A program made the translations under genes and the position numbers. The notes under the pieces were generated by a model that worked only from the letters and a program-made list of their open reading frames with translations, did no database searches and was not told the origin of the DNA. DNA of 64,000 bases from UBA6183 sp943372215 (lineage in GTDB: Bacteria; Bacteroidota; Bacteroidia; UKL13-3): NCBI GenBank assembly GCA_943372215.1, contig CALRXU020000010.1:1-64000 (forward strand). The letters are read 5' to 3'. Of the stretch, positions 27,402 through 36,809 are shown in pieces. Within the stretch, counting starts at the first letter, position 1. The number at the start of each line of letters is the position of its first letter.

Positions 27402-27866
27402 ATGAACAACAGTACACAACGTTTTGTATCGCTCCATGGTTTTTTTGCATTTGCCTACCCAACTCATTGGTTACAGGAAACAGATGAGGCCGGACATTAT
27501 ATTTTTTATCAACCCAATGGCGGGCAGGGTGTTTTGCGCACCATGGTGCTGCCCAATGAGTTTACTGGGGAAGATGCAGCCAAAAAAATGCTTGACGAAG
27601 TTTACAAACAAAACAGCGCATTTGAACCTGCACTTTATGCCGCCAACGAAAACAGGTTTGTTTCGTTTGTGAAGGAACATGATGTAAATGGCGCAAGTTA
27701 TACGGTGTATTACTGGGCCACTGCTAAAGATAGTCGGGTGGTGTTGTTTACTTATACGGTGCAAACAGACATGAAAAACATGGATGTACCTGAATTGGAA
27801 AAACAAGAAATTGAAGCCATGATGGGCTCGTTTGAGTTTTTAAAGGAGGAAGAGCACCAACATTAA
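27402..27866 (+). CDS. Small cytosolic hypothetical protein
   Basis: This 154-residue protein starts 9 bp after the nucleotidyltransferase stop, so the two are almost surely cotranslated. It begins MNNSTQRFVSLHGFFAFAYP and looks like a mixed alpha/beta fold (F-x-x-Y-P-x-x-W near the start, acidic helical end). Its pattern of an N-terminal F-S-F-x-Y-P strand and a late W-A/E-M-x-x-S-F helix is reminiscent of PsbP/Mog1-like or DUF3805-like proteins, but I cannot assign it. It has no signal peptide. It converges with metG, leaving only 6 bp between the stops. Confidence 0.75.
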   Translation: MNNSTQRFVSLHGFFAFAYPTHWLQETDEAGHYIFYQPNGGQGVLRTMVLPNEFTGEDAAKKMLDEVYKQNSAFEPALYAANENRFVSFVKEHDVNGASYTVYYWATAKDSRVVLFTYTVQTDMKNMDVPELEKQEIEAMMGSFEFLKEEEHQH

Positions 27867-27872
27867 TTGTTA

Positions 27873-29981
27873 TTATTTTACCACGCTTCCCGGTTCAATA
27901 TCTTTTTCAGCACCTACGCTGTATAGTTTTCCAAAATCATTTCCGGCCATTAACAACATGCCCTGACTTTCTATTCCCCTTATTCTACGAGGAGCTAAAT
28001 TTGCCACTACGGTTACCAACTTGCCTACCAATTCTTCCGGCTGGTAATACTCTGCAATGCCACTTAAAATGGTACGTTTTTCAAAGCCAAGGTCAACTGT
28101 AAGTTTTAATAGTTTATCAGCTTTTGGCACGCGTTCTGCCTCTAAAACTTTACCCACCCGTAAATCAATTTTATCAAAATCATCGTAGGTAATATCTGGT
28201 TTTACCGGATGATGGCTTGAGGTTTCCCTGTTTTCGGAAGTCAGGTTCGGTTCATTGGGTTTGGTGCTTGTTTCGTTTTCTGTTTTGATGCGTTGAAGCC
28301 TATCCAGTTGCGATTGTATTTCTGCATCTTCAACTTGTTTGTATAAAATTTCTGCCTTGTTCAATTGGTGTCCACTGCTGATGATGGTTTCATCAAACAA
28401 ATTATTCCATTGCAAGTTGTGGGCATTAAGCATGGCCTTTAATTTAATTGTGGTATGCGGTAAAAATGGTTCGGCTGCAATGGCCAGTTTTGCACAAATT
28501 TGTAAAGCATCAAATAAAATGGCTTTAACCGCTTCTTCGTTGGTTTTTATCAGTTTCCAAGGTTCAGTATCTGCCAAGTATTTATTGCCGGCACGTGCAG
28601 CATTGATGAATTCGGCTTGGGCATCACGCAATTTTACGGCTTCTAAATCTTCAACCATGGCATGTAAACTTTGGGCAATAGCATCAAAACAAAGTTTGCG
28701 TGAAGCCAATAGTTTTTCATCAGCAACAGTAGTACTCACTTGCGGAACGGAGCCAGCATAGTATTTATCGCACAATACCAATACGCGGTTTACAAAGTTG
28801 CCAAAGATGCTCACCAATTCGCTGTTAATGCGGGTTTGGTAATCTTTCCAAGTAAACTCACTGTCTTTGGTTTCAGGAGCAATGCTGGTTAACACATAAC
28901 GCAATTCATCTTGCCTGTTTGGAAAATCAATCAGGTATTCATGCAGCCAAACCGCCCAATTACGCGAGGTAGAAATTTTATCGCCTTCTAGATTTAGAAA
29001 CTCGTTTGCAGGAACATTGGTGGGTAAAATGTAATTGCCGTGTGTCATTAACATCATCGGGAAAATAATGGCGTGAAACACAATATTATCCTTGCCGATA
29101 AAATGAATCAAAGCAGTGTCTTCATCCATCCAGTACTTTTCCCACTTGGCATCACCTTTAAAATACTCTTTGGTGGCACTGATGTAACCTATGGGTGCAT
29201 CAAACCACACATAAAGCACTTTGCCGTCAGCGCCATCTACAGGCACAGGCACACCCCAATCCAAATCACGGGTCATGGCGCGAGGTTGCAACCCCTCATT
29301 TAACCAGCTTTGGCATTGGCCTTTGATGTTGCTCTTCCAGCCATCAAAACGCTTAATGTAGTTCTTAAATTGTTCACTTTGCTGAATATCGCCCATAGGC
29401 AAAAACCAGTTTTTGGTTTCTTTTAACACAGGCACAGCGCCACTCAATGCTGATTTAGGATTGATTAAATCTGTAGGACTTAAGCTGGTACCACATTTTT
29501 CGCATTGGTCGCCATAAGCATTGGGGTTTCCGCAGCGTGGGCAGGTACCCGTAATGTATCGGTCAGCTAAAAACTGGTTGGCTTCAACATCAAAATACTG
29601 TTTGGTAACTTCCTCTTTAAACACCCCTTTATCATACAATGTTCTAAAAAATGCCTGGGCAGTTTCGTGGTGTGTTTTGCTGCTGGTTCGGCCATAGTAG
29701 GTAAAATCAATACCAAAATCTTTGAAGGCATTTTTCATAATGCCATCATATTTATCTACCACTTGCTGCGGGGTAATGCCTTCTTTTTTGGCTTTAATGG
29801 TAATGGGTACTCCATGCTCATCACTCCCACAAATAAAAACAACATCTTTGCCCGTTGCCTTTAAATAACGCACATAAATATCGGCTGGTAAGTAACATCC
29901 AGCCAAATGGCCAATATGCACCGGCCCGTTTGCATAAGGCAGTGCCGCAGTTATTAAGTATCTTTTAGGTGTTTTGCTCAT
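27873..29981 (-). CDS. metG: Methionyl-tRNA synthetase
   Basis: MetG charges tRNA-Met. The 702 residues include the HIGH motif (22-25), a zinc knuckle with CPRCG and CEKCG, and the second class I signature as KISTS in EGDKISTSRNW. The C-terminal ~105 residues form the EMAP-II/Trbp111-like OB fold (DKIDLRVGKVLEAERVPKAD) that binds tRNA and dimerises the enzyme. A low-complexity N/E/T/S-rich linker (around residues 565-595) joins the two halves. The upstream gap of 71 bp is too short for a T-box or SAM riboswitch. Confidence 0.97.
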   Translation of the reverse strand: MSKTPKRYLITAALPYANGPVHIGHLAGCYLPADIYVRYLKATGKDVVFICGSDEHGVPITIKAKKEGITPQQVVDKYDGIMKNAFKDFGIDFTYYGRTSSKTHHETAQAFFRTLYDKGVFKEEVTKQYFDVEANQFLADRYITGTCPRCGNPNAYGDQCEKCGTSLSPTDLINPKSALSGAVPVLKETKNWFLPMGDIQQSEQFKNYIKRFDGWKSNIKGQCQSWLNEGLQPRAMTRDLDWGVPVPVDGADGKVLYVWFDAPIGYISATKEYFKGDAKWEKYWMDEDTALIHFIGKDNIVFHAIIFPMMLMTHGNYILPTNVPANEFLNLEGDKISTSRNWAVWLHEYLIDFPNRQDELRYVLTSIAPETKDSEFTWKDYQTRINSELVSIFGNFVNRVLVLCDKYYAGSVPQVSTTVADEKLLASRKLCFDAIAQSLHAMVEDLEAVKLRDAQAEFINAARAGNKYLADTEPWKLIKTNEEAVKAILFDALQICAKLAIAAEPFLPHTTIKLKAMLNAHNLQWNNLFDETIISSGHQLNKAEILYKQVEDAEIQSQLDRLQRIKTENETSTKPNEPNLTSENRETSSHHPVKPDITYDDFDKIDLRVGKVLEAERVPKADKLLKLTVDLGFEKRTILSGIAEYYQPEELVGKLVTVVANLAPRRIRGIESQGMLLMAGNDFGKLYSVGAEKDIEPGSVVK

Positions 29982-30052
29982 AAATACCTGCGCAAATTAG
30001 CCCAATATTTCGCAAATACGAAATTGAATTTTAGCAGAAAACCGGTTACTGT

Positions 30053-30898
30053 TTACGGATTACAAACATTACAAAACATGGGGTCTTCCGTTGTTTTTCC
30101 TTGTGGGTGCTTTTCGGTTTGATGGTGGGAACAAGCTTTACACGTTTTTACCATGCTTAAAACTGATGAGGTTGGTAAGCCACAAAAGGCACAGGGTAAG
30201 CCTTTGATTACTTGTGTTACATCAAAACCAGGTGTTTGGCATTGTGGGCATTGGGATTGTATTTTTTGCAATAATTTTTGTGTGGTTTGTTCAATTACTT
30301 GCATGCGGGTGGGGTTAAACATGGCCCGCATGTCTGTTTCGGCATAAACTTTCCCAAATTTGCTGTGGTAATCATCAAAGTGGTGGTACAAATCATCCCA
30401 ATTTGTAATGCCTTTAATCACGTCATCGGCATTGTTTTTTGATTTGCGAAGAATAAGTGCGTGTGATGGAAACAGGGCTTGTTTGGCAAAAGCAGTAAGT
30501 GCTTCTTTATTGGTTATTGCTGCACCATTAAAATTGGTTTTGGTGGTGAGTGTAACGGCCGTAATCTCCAAGCTGTATTTATGGTCTAACAACAGCAATC
30601 TCTCCTCATTTGCAGGTACCATAAAAGCTTCGGGGTGCGGCCCGAATGATCCTTCACTGGCTATGGCCAAGTCAACCTGGTATTTTTCCATAGCCCATTC
30701 GCACTTTTTTCTGGCAGTGGTAATGGGGTCAAAGGTGCGCTCAATTTCTCCGGTAAATGTACCAAATTGATCACTGTCAAAATCTTGTGGGGTAATACAC
30801 ACCACGCGAAGCACTGCTTCTAGCGTGGGTGCAATTACCTGTTCTTTTTTGTGTTTAGTGGCAATCAGTAATGTTCTACCTTCAAACATCTTAAGCAA
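30053..30898 (-). CDS. DUF6671-family protein with C-terminal zinc ribbons
   Basis: The 281-residue protein has an N-terminal ~200-residue alpha/beta part (LIATKHKKEQVIAP, AIASEGSFGPHPEAF) that I recognise as DUF6671, a family of unknown function. The C-terminal 70 residues carry four CxxC pairs (217/220, 236/239, 253/256, 276/279), enough for two zinc ribbons, as in nucleic-acid-binding or scaffold proteins. The gene overlaps its upstream neighbour by 8 bp and is probably in an operon with it and icd. No catalytic role can be assigned. Confidence 0.8.
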   Translation of the reverse strand: MLKMFEGRTLLIATKHKKEQVIAPTLEAVLRVVCITPQDFDSDQFGTFTGEIERTFDPITTARKKCEWAMEKYQVDLAIASEGSFGPHPEAFMVPANEERLLLLDHKYSLEITAVTLTTKTNFNGAAITNKEALTAFAKQALFPSHALILRKSKNNADDVIKGITNWDDLYHHFDDYHSKFGKVYAETDMRAMFNPTRMQVIEQTTQKLLQKIQSQCPQCQTPGFDVTQVIKGLPCAFCGLPTSSVLSMVKTCKACSHHQTEKHPQGKTTEDPMFCNVCNP

Positions 30899-31133
30899 CT
30901 GTCATCTCCGCCTGAATGTCAATCATTCCTTTGGTTGATTCAATTTGCCTGCGCAGGTCAAACAAATCTTTTTGCAATTGTTTAATGCGTGTTTCGCGCA
31001 TTTTAATGGTTTCCTCTCCGCTATCGTCATAAATTTTATCTTCATGAAACTTGATTTTTGCATGAACCATGCGTGTAACAATATCAATGGCATCTGCCGA
31101 AGAGAAATGGCCTTGAATAAGTTGAATTTTCAT
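30891..31133 (-). CDS. Small helical hypothetical protein
   Basis: This 80-residue protein lies between icd (23-bp gap) and the DUF6671 gene (8-bp overlap). Residues 40-70 (ETIKMRETRIKQLQKDLF onward) form a strong amphipathic helix, probably a coiled coil. It has no signal peptide or known motif. The tight coupling makes it likely that it works with the DUF6671 protein, but this is inference. Confidence 0.75.
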   Translation of the reverse strand: MKIQLIQGHFSSADAIDIVTRMVHAKIKFHEDKIYDDSGEETIKMRETRIKQLQKDLFDLRRQIESTKGMIDIQAEMTVA

Positions 31134-31156
31134 GTTTATACTATTAGTGGTGAATA

Positions 31157-32593
31157 CTATTGACCCTGGCCTAATGAGAAACCAGGTTTACCATCAAAGT
31201 GGTAAAGGTTTTCCGTTTTGATTGCATCAATACCAGCACTGTTGGCTGCTTGCAGCAGGGTTATGATGTGTTCTTTGGTCATCACTGTTTCGCCAACAGG
31301 TTTAAAGCGGCAACGCCAGTGGTCAGTACAAAAAGTTTCTTCAAATCCTTCTGGCCAAACTTTAATACCTCTGTTGGTAATCATGGTAAGTTCAACTTCA
31401 GCGGTGTTTATTAGTTTTACTTTCTCTGCCAATTCATCGGCAGATGTGCCGTTCCAATGCACAAATAAATCAACCCCAACAAGGTCTTTTTTAGCCGCTG
31501 GTTTGCGGATATATTTAGGCAAATTAAGTGTAGCTCCGTTTGCATAGCTAACCGGTTTAAGCGTTTTAGGTTTTTGACCGAGGTTGGCAATTACCGCATC
31601 GGCAAATTCTTGTGTACCCACTTTTTGTGTGCTAATTCCTTCCTTGTACACATCATAGGTATGTATGCCGTCTTCAATGGTTTTTAACCAAGCGTTTTGA
31701 ACTTTTTCAGCCACATCTGTTTGTCCGATATGGTTTAGCATAAGAATAGCTCCTTGCAATAAACCAGAAGGATTTGCCAGATTTTGTCCTGCCCTGCGTG
31801 GAGCTGAACCATGTATGGCTTCAAACATGGCACACTCTTCGCCAATATTGGCTGAACCCGCCAAACCAACTGAACCCGCAATTTGAGCAGCCACATCTGA
31901 TAGCACATCGCCATATAAATTAGGCATCACAATTACATCAAATGCTTCAGGGGTATCAGCCATTTTTGCGGCTCCGATATCAATAATCCAATGTTCGTTT
32001 TCAATCTCCGGATACTCTACCGCTATTTCGTTAAATACCTGATGAAATAAACCATCTGTTTGTTTCATGATATTGTCTTTGGTAAAACAAGTTACTTTTT
32101 TGCGTCCATATTGTTTGGCGTATTCAAAGGCGTAACGTACAATTTTTTCACACCCAGGTCTGCTAATTAGTTTTAAGCACTGCACCACTTCATCTGTTTG
32201 TTGGTGTTCAATACCCGCATACAAGTCTTCTTCATTTTCACGCACAATAACCAAGTCCATCACAGGATGTTTGGTGCTTACGAAAGGATGTAAACTCATG
32301 CATGGGCGCACGTTAGAGTATAGCCCTAAAAACTTGCGGGTGGTTACGTTTAAACTTTTGTACCCACCACCTTGAGGGGTTGTAATGGGTGCTTTTAAAA
32401 ACACCTTGTTTTTGCGGATAACATCCCACGATTCTTTGGCTATACCAGCAGTATTTCCTGCCAGGTAAACTTTTTCTCCTACTTCAATCTCTTCAATATC
32501 AATTTGTGCACCTGCTGCCTTAATTACCTTTAATGTGGCATCCATAATTTCTGGTCCTATGCCATCACCTTTGGCTACTGTTATTTTTTTCAT
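31157..32593 (-). CDS. icd: Isocitrate dehydrogenase, NADP-type, Thermus-like branch
   Basis: This TCA-cycle enzyme oxidises and decarboxylates isocitrate to 2-oxoglutarate. Visible motifs are GDGIGPEI at the start, the substrate loop SLNVTTRKFLGLYSNVRP, the metal site DIGAAKMAD, and MPNLYGDVLSDVAAQIAGS (catalytic aspartates). At 478 residues it carries the ~140-residue C-terminal extension of the Thermus-like dimeric type. I chose the ATG at 32593 (MKKITVAKGDGIGPE); the ATG at 32623 adds ten residues with no family counterpart. The cofactor is assigned by family only. It is divergent from a LysR gene that may regulate it. Confidence 0.9.
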   Translation of the reverse strand: MKKITVAKGDGIGPEIMDATLKVIKAAGAQIDIEEIEVGEKVYLAGNTAGIAKESWDVIRKNKVFLKAPITTPQGGGYKSLNVTTRKFLGLYSNVRPCMSLHPFVSTKHPVMDLVIVRENEEDLYAGIEHQQTDEVVQCLKLISRPGCEKIVRYAFEYAKQYGRKKVTCFTKDNIMKQTDGLFHQVFNEIAVEYPEIENEHWIIDIGAAKMADTPEAFDVIVMPNLYGDVLSDVAAQIAGSVGLAGSANIGEECAMFEAIHGSAPRRAGQNLANPSGLLQGAILMLNHIGQTDVAEKVQNAWLKTIEDGIHTYDVYKEGISTQKVGTQEFADAVIANLGQKPKTLKPVSYANGATLNLPKYIRKPAAKKDLVGVDLFVHWNGTSADELAEKVKLINTAEVELTMITNRGIKVWPEGFEETFCTDHWRCRFKPVGETVMTKEHIITLLQAANSAGIDAIKTENLYHFDGKPGFSLGQGQ

Positions 32594-32654
32594 GATTGGT
32601 ATCTGGTTTAAGTTGTTCAGCAAATCTGTTAAATGTAAATCATATGTTTTTATT

Positions 32655-32662
32655 TATATTTG
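32655..32662 (+). promoter_or_regulatory. Candidate -7 element for the LysR gene
   Basis: TATATTTG matches TAnnTTTG and lies 25 nt before the LysR-type ATG at 32687. No clear TTG is found 19-21 nt upstream. The 93-bp icd/lysR gap is AT-rich and should also hold the LysR-binding site. Confidence 0.4.
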
Positions 32663-32686
32663 AAATAGCAAGCATTAAATTTATTT

Positions 32687-33610
32687 ATGAATTATACCCT
32701 TAATCAATTGCATATTTTCTTAAAAATAACCCAAACAGAAAGTATTACAAAAGCTGCAGCAGAGCTAAATTTAACGCAACCTGCAGTATCCATACAGCTT
32801 AAAAACTTTCAAGATCAATTTGACATTCCGCTTACGGAAGTTATTGGCCGTAAGTTGTACATTACTGACTTTGGCAGGGAGATAGCCATTGCTGCTGAAA
32901 ACATATTGCATGAGGTATATGCCATTAACTATAAAACATCAGCTTACAAAGGGCAATTAACGGGGAGATTAAAAATATCGGTGGTATCAACAGGCAAATA
33001 TGTAATGCCTTATTTTTTAACTGATTTTATCAAGAGGCATGAAGGGATTGAGTTGTTGTTGGACGTAACCAATAAGGCTAAGGTAATTGAGAGTTTAACC
33101 CATAATGAAGTGGATTTTGCCTTGGTATCTGTGTTGCCAGAAAAATTGCAGATAGAAAAGGAAGAACTGATGCAGAACAAGTTGTTTTTTGTGAGCAATA
33201 CGGAAAGGGAGTTTAAGGAAGAGAGTTATCCTAAAACTATTCTTGAATCCTTGCCACTTATTCAACGCGAACAAGGCTCAGGTACACGGCATGTGATGGA
33301 GTTGTTTTTAGAAAGTAATGGACTAAAAGTAAAACGCAAGTTGGAGTTGGCCACGAACGAGGCCGTAAAACAAGCCGTTATTGCTGGGCTGGGTTGTTCG
33401 GTGATGCCACTTATTGGGATTAAGAATGAAATTACCAATGGTGATCTTCAGATTATCCCTGTTAAAGGTTTACCCATTAAATCAAGTTGGAACTTAATTT
33501 GGTTAAAGAACAAAAGTTTTTCTCCGGTTGGGACTTCATTTTTACAACATATTAAAAAGGAGAAGAAAAAAATTATTCAAACGCATTTTAGATGGTATGA
33601 AGAATATTAG
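32687..33610 (+). CDS. LysR-type transcriptional regulator
   Basis: The 307 residues have the standard LysR layout. The winged helix-turn-helix lies in residues 1-60 (QLHIFLKITQTESITKAAA and LTQPAVSIQLKNF), then a linker helix, then a periplasmic-binding-like co-inducer domain from about 90 to 295. Such proteins usually regulate the divergently transcribed neighbour, here icd. The effector cannot be predicted, though LysR/CbbR-like proteins in similar settings sense central metabolites. It converges with the receiver-domain gene at 33670. Confidence 0.9.
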   Translation: MNYTLNQLHIFLKITQTESITKAAAELNLTQPAVSIQLKNFQDQFDIPLTEVIGRKLYITDFGREIAIAAENILHEVYAINYKTSAYKGQLTGRLKISVVSTGKYVMPYFLTDFIKRHEGIELLLDVTNKAKVIESLTHNEVDFALVSVLPEKLQIEKEELMQNKLFFVSNTEREFKEESYPKTILESLPLIQREQGSGTRHVMELFLESNGLKVKRKLELATNEAVKQAVIAGLGCSVMPLIGIKNEITNGDLQIIPVKGLPIKSSWNLIWLKNKSFSPVGTSFLQHIKKEKKKIIQTHFRWYEEY

Positions 33611-33669
33611 ATAACAATACCAAATTAAGGTAAAAATGTAGAGATGATTAATGGAGCTTTTTAGTGATG

Positions 33670-34167
33670 TTATTTAACCATTAGGCTTGCCATAAACAGT
33701 CCGCTTAATGCCAATAGCAGCAATACTACGTTTAGTTTATCTCGTCTTACTTTACGGCCAAGTTTTGCGTTTTCTGCAATAAGGTGATTCATTTTGGCCA
33801 CGTGCTGCGCTGCAAGGGTAATTTTAGCTACGGCATAATCATTTTTTACAATGTAATCATAAACACCTTCTTTAATGGCATTAACAGCAATGCTAATTTT
33901 ATCTTGCCCTGAGAGCAAAACAACTGGTGATTTCAACTTTTCCTTTTGAATGTAAGCTAGTATTTGGTCGCCATTTTTTTTGTCTGGTGAAGTATTTAAG
34001 TGGTAATCCAATACTACCAAATCAGGTTGGTTGTTTAACTCCTGAAGGCACGAGTTAACACTGTAAAAAGGATATGCTTGGTATAAACCTGTTTGGTTTA
34101 ATACGTAACAAATCATTTCAGCATATTGGATATTGTCTTCCACAACAAATGCGGTTAATTTTTCCAT
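33670..34167 (-). CDS. Response-regulator receiver domain with C-terminal transmembrane helix
   Basis: Residues 1-122 form a canonical CheY-like receiver: acidic pair E10/D11, phospho-acceptor D54 in LVVLDYHL, switch S86, and K108 in DYIVKND. Instead of an output domain there is a short helical linker (126-143, ending in GRKVRRDK) and one hydrophobic helix at about 145-162 (NVVLLLLALSGLFMASL). The positive cluster before the helix fits an N-in topology that tethers the receiver to the inner face of the membrane. It is the last gene of an operon with a glycosyltransferase and a WecA-like enzyme, 17 bp after the latter, which suggests control of polysaccharide initiation at the membrane. Confidence 0.85.
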   Translation of the reverse strand: MEKLTAFVVEDNIQYAEMICYVLNQTGLYQAYPFYSVNSCLQELNNQPDLVVLDYHLNTSPDKKNGDQILAYIQKEKLKSPVVLLSGQDKISIAVNAIKEGVYDYIVKNDYAVAKITLAAQHVAKMNHLIAENAKLGRKVRRDKLNVVLLLLALSGLFMASLMVK

Positions 34168-34184
34168 GGTAATTATTGTTCGGG

Positions 34185-35282
34185 TTAAATTTTATAAAAA
34201 GGATTGTTGCTTTTTAGCAGGTTAATTTGCTGGCGGTTATATGCAGCGGTGCGGATGGTTTTTACCCAAGAGAGTAAACTAAAAATGCGCAATGCGATAA
34301 CATAAACAATAAATAACAACAACAACACATACTCTATGTTTAGTAAGCTATACCAAGCATTGGTTATCATTAATAAACCAAGTGTAAAGATGAGCAATAC
34401 AGCTTGTTTATGGGTTAGTCCACCATCTATTAAGATGTGGTGAATATGGATGCGGTCAGCTTTAAAAGGAGAGTGCCCGCGCAGCAAACGTTGCGCAAAA
34501 ACACGCAGGGTATCAAACACGGGAATAGCTATCAAGGCAACAATTAATCCTGGTGATTGAAGGGTGCTATTTTCAGGAGAAGCTTGCCATGAAATAAGGG
34601 TTAAATATTTTAAGCTGAATGCAGCCATCAACGTACCGAGCAATAAAGAACCAGTATCGCCCATAAATATTTTGGCTGGGTTGAAGTTGTATCTTAAAAA
34701 CGCAAGTAAAGTGGCTAATAAGGAAACGCTTAAATAAAAAAAGGGCATTTCTCCTGCACGATAGAACAGCACTGAAAAAAGTACACAGCTAATAAGCCCA
34801 AGTCCTCCAGCTAAACAGTCAATGCCATCAATTAAATTAAATGCATTTACAATTCCGGTTATGGCAATAATGGAGAGGGCATATTGCAAGCCTAAAGGAA
34901 TATGATGAATACCAAATACACCAAACAGTTCGGGAATAACGAAACCGCTTTTTACAAGTAACAATGCTACCATCAATTGAATGATAAACTTAACCGAAGC
35001 TCTTAAGTTTTTGGCATCATCAATTACACCAGTTATTGCCATGATGGTAATACTGACCAGCAGTGTAACGCACTGCTGGGTAAAATCCGCTGAAAGCAAT
35101 ACTGAAGTCATCATACCAAGGAATATACCAATGCCGCCCATAGTAGGCACTGGGGCTTGGTGCGTTTTGCGGTGGTCGGGTAAATCTAATAAGTTGTATT
35201 TGTTTACCCCCCATATTACCAGTGGTGTAGTAATAAAGGTTACAAAAAAAGCAACGCTAAAATTTAAAATCAGGTTTATCAT
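34185..35282 (-). CDS. WecA/TagO/MraY-family polyprenyl-phosphate sugar-1-phosphate transferase
   Basis: This 365-residue, ~10-helix membrane enzyme transfers a sugar 1-phosphate (commonly GlcNAc-1-P) to undecaprenyl phosphate, the first step of polymer assembly. Family motifs are DDAKNLRASVKF, NAFNLIDGIDCLAGG, the Mg-binding FMGDTGSLLLG and the HIHH cytoplasmic loop in ADRIHIHHILID. It is not MraY, since it lacks the cell-wall cluster context and starts TTPLVIWGVNKYNLLD-LPDHRK, as WecA types do. It lies 11 bp after a DUF1972 glycosyltransferase gene. It most likely starts an O-antigen/EPS repeat unit. Confidence 0.92.
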   Translation of the reverse strand: MINLILNFSVAFFVTFITTPLVIWGVNKYNLLDLPDHRKTHQAPVPTMGGIGIFLGMMTSVLLSADFTQQCVTLLVSITIMAITGVIDDAKNLRASVKFIIQLMVALLLVKSGFVIPELFGVFGIHHIPLGLQYALSIIAITGIVNAFNLIDGIDCLAGGLGLISCVLFSVLFYRAGEMPFFYLSVSLLATLLAFLRYNFNPAKIFMGDTGSLLLGTLMAAFSLKYLTLISWQASPENSTLQSPGLIVALIAIPVFDTLRVFAQRLLRGHSPFKADRIHIHHILIDGGLTHKQAVLLIFTLGLLMITNAWYSLLNIEYVLLLLFIVYVIALRIFSLLSWVKTIRTAAYNRQQINLLKSNNPFYKI

Positions 35283-35293
35283 ATTGGTAAAGG

Positions 35294-36502
35294 TTATTCG
35301 TAAAACATTTTTAGGTTTTTAAAATGTGCCAGGCCATACTTTCTTAATAAGCCGGCATCCAATTGTTGTAGTGAGTCAACTACCGATTTTTTGGTATAAT
35401 CAAAAGCAAACAGTTCAATGAGGTAGGCATATTTATCTGCAATAACTTTCCAAGTATAACGCCTCTTTGCGATTTGCAACAGTTGGCTGCCAATCGCTTT
35501 TAAATTTGCTTTGTCGGTTTGTTGAATTACCTGAATAAGTTCATTTGCATCTTTAAAATAGAGGCAACTGTTTTCGGTGGTGGCCCTGTTGTATGATACA
35601 TCAAAAGCAATTACAGGCAACTCTAAATACATGGCTTCTACCAAAGAAGGGTTGGTGCCGCCTGCACTATGGCCATGGATATAAACTGAGCAGTTGCTGC
35701 GCAAAATGTTCAACTCTTTTTGGTTATAAATAGGGTCAAGTAAAAACAAGTTTTTAAACGCGCTATACTTATTTTTTAATTCAACACCATAAGCACTGTT
35801 TTTCCAATTGCCTACTACCACCATGTTTTGGTGAGGCAATTGGACAAATGCTTCCAGTACCAGGTGGATATTATTTTCGGGTTCGATGCGGCATACTTTA
35901 AAAGCATAAGGTTCATGTAGAAAGGGGTATTTTACTACAGCGGGAATATTTATAGCTTGTTTTTCGCAATGGTCAGCCCCATATTCAATAAGGTGGCTCA
36001 ATGTTTTGTATTGAATGGCGGTGTAACGTTTAATGGCAGCATTGTCGGTAATATCCGCATCTGAATATTTTACAGCAAGTTTTTCTGATAAATGTAAAAA
36101 CCATTTGGTGTACTTGTTCCATTTGTCTCTTCTCCATTCCAAGCCATCAATATTTACAATTATTTTTTTTCTGGTAAATAGTTTAACCAGTGGCAATACA
36201 ATACCCCCTGAAACGCCTAAAATCAATAAGGTATCAGCATAAAACAAGGCGTGAATAATGGATACCATATCGTAAATAATGCTTTGCATGCCATTGGCGT
36301 TTAGCGGAAGATGAACCAAACGCGCTTTATTCCAGGTTGGAACACGCTCTTGTTTGCTGTAATATTTGTTGCTACAATACACGGTTAAGTCGTATTGCTC
36401 ATTTAGGTTATTTACCAAATGATGCGCCAGGGTTTCAAATCCGCCATATCTGGCAGGAACTCCTGCAGTACCTATTATTGCTACTTTTGTTTTCATGGGC
36501 AT
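35294..36502 (-). CDS. DUF1972-type glycosyltransferase (GT-B, GT4-like)
   Basis: The N-terminus AIIGTAGVPARYGGFETLAHH is the diagnostic DUF1972 start of a rhamnosyltransferase-like family (Cps2T group) that adds the second sugar to lipid-linked EPS units. The C-terminal GT4 half shows HGHSAGGTNPSLVEAMYLELP with its nucleotide-sugar-binding glutamate. At 402 residues the length is normal. The start is either the ATG at 36502 or the one at 36496; both keep the domain whole. It heads the operon with the WecA-like and receiver genes, so it probably acts on the product of the WecA-like enzyme in the cytosol. Confidence 0.88.
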   Translation of the reverse strand: MPMKTKVAIIGTAGVPARYGGFETLAHHLVNNLNEQYDLTVYCSNKYYSKQERVPTWNKARLVHLPLNANGMQSIIYDMVSIIHALFYADTLLILGVSGGIVLPLVKLFTRKKIIVNIDGLEWRRDKWNKYTKWFLHLSEKLAVKYSDADITDNAAIKRYTAIQYKTLSHLIEYGADHCEKQAINIPAVVKYPFLHEPYAFKVCRIEPENNIHLVLEAFVQLPHQNMVVVGNWKNSAYGVELKNKYSAFKNLFLLDPIYNQKELNILRSNCSVYIHGHSAGGTNPSLVEAMYLELPVIAFDVSYNRATTENSCLYFKDANELIQVIQQTDKANLKAIGSQLLQIAKRRYTWKVIADKYAYLIELFAFDYTKKSVVDSLQQLDAGLLRKYGLAHFKNLKMFYE

Positions 36503-36587
36503 TGTTTTGTTTATGAATGAAACATCTGTTGTGCCAAATGTGCCAGGCGTTGTTTGGCGGCACTTTCAGGCTATTGTTGGTTTTAGG

Positions 36588-36809
36588 CTGTTCCCAAATC
36601 TGGAATTGTTTTCCAAGGTTTAAAGGATATGAACCAACAAGCCTAATCCTGTAAAAGAGTACCCATCATTGTACCTGCCTTTTACCGCATCTAGGTTACT
36701 GGACGTGGCCAAATGGTAGTTGTGTTCCATGCGGATGCCAATGGTTTTATTGACTTTATATACCAATTCAACCCCGAGGTTTAGGGTGGCATCTTTTCTG
36801 GGTGAAATG
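36588..36809. repeat. Direct repeat, copy A (3' end of the barrel gene)
   Basis: This segment aligns along its whole length with 37375-37590. The core TGAACCAACAAGCCTAATCC and the following ~100 bases are almost identical, and similarity falls off toward GGGTGAAATG. It covers the last ~190 coding bases of the barrel gene plus 32 bases downstream. Confidence 0.9.

Noticed and set aside
29982..30052. Possible riboswitch or T-box before metG
   Set aside because: The gap is only 71 bp, AT-rich and without a conserved stem or terminator/antiterminator pair.
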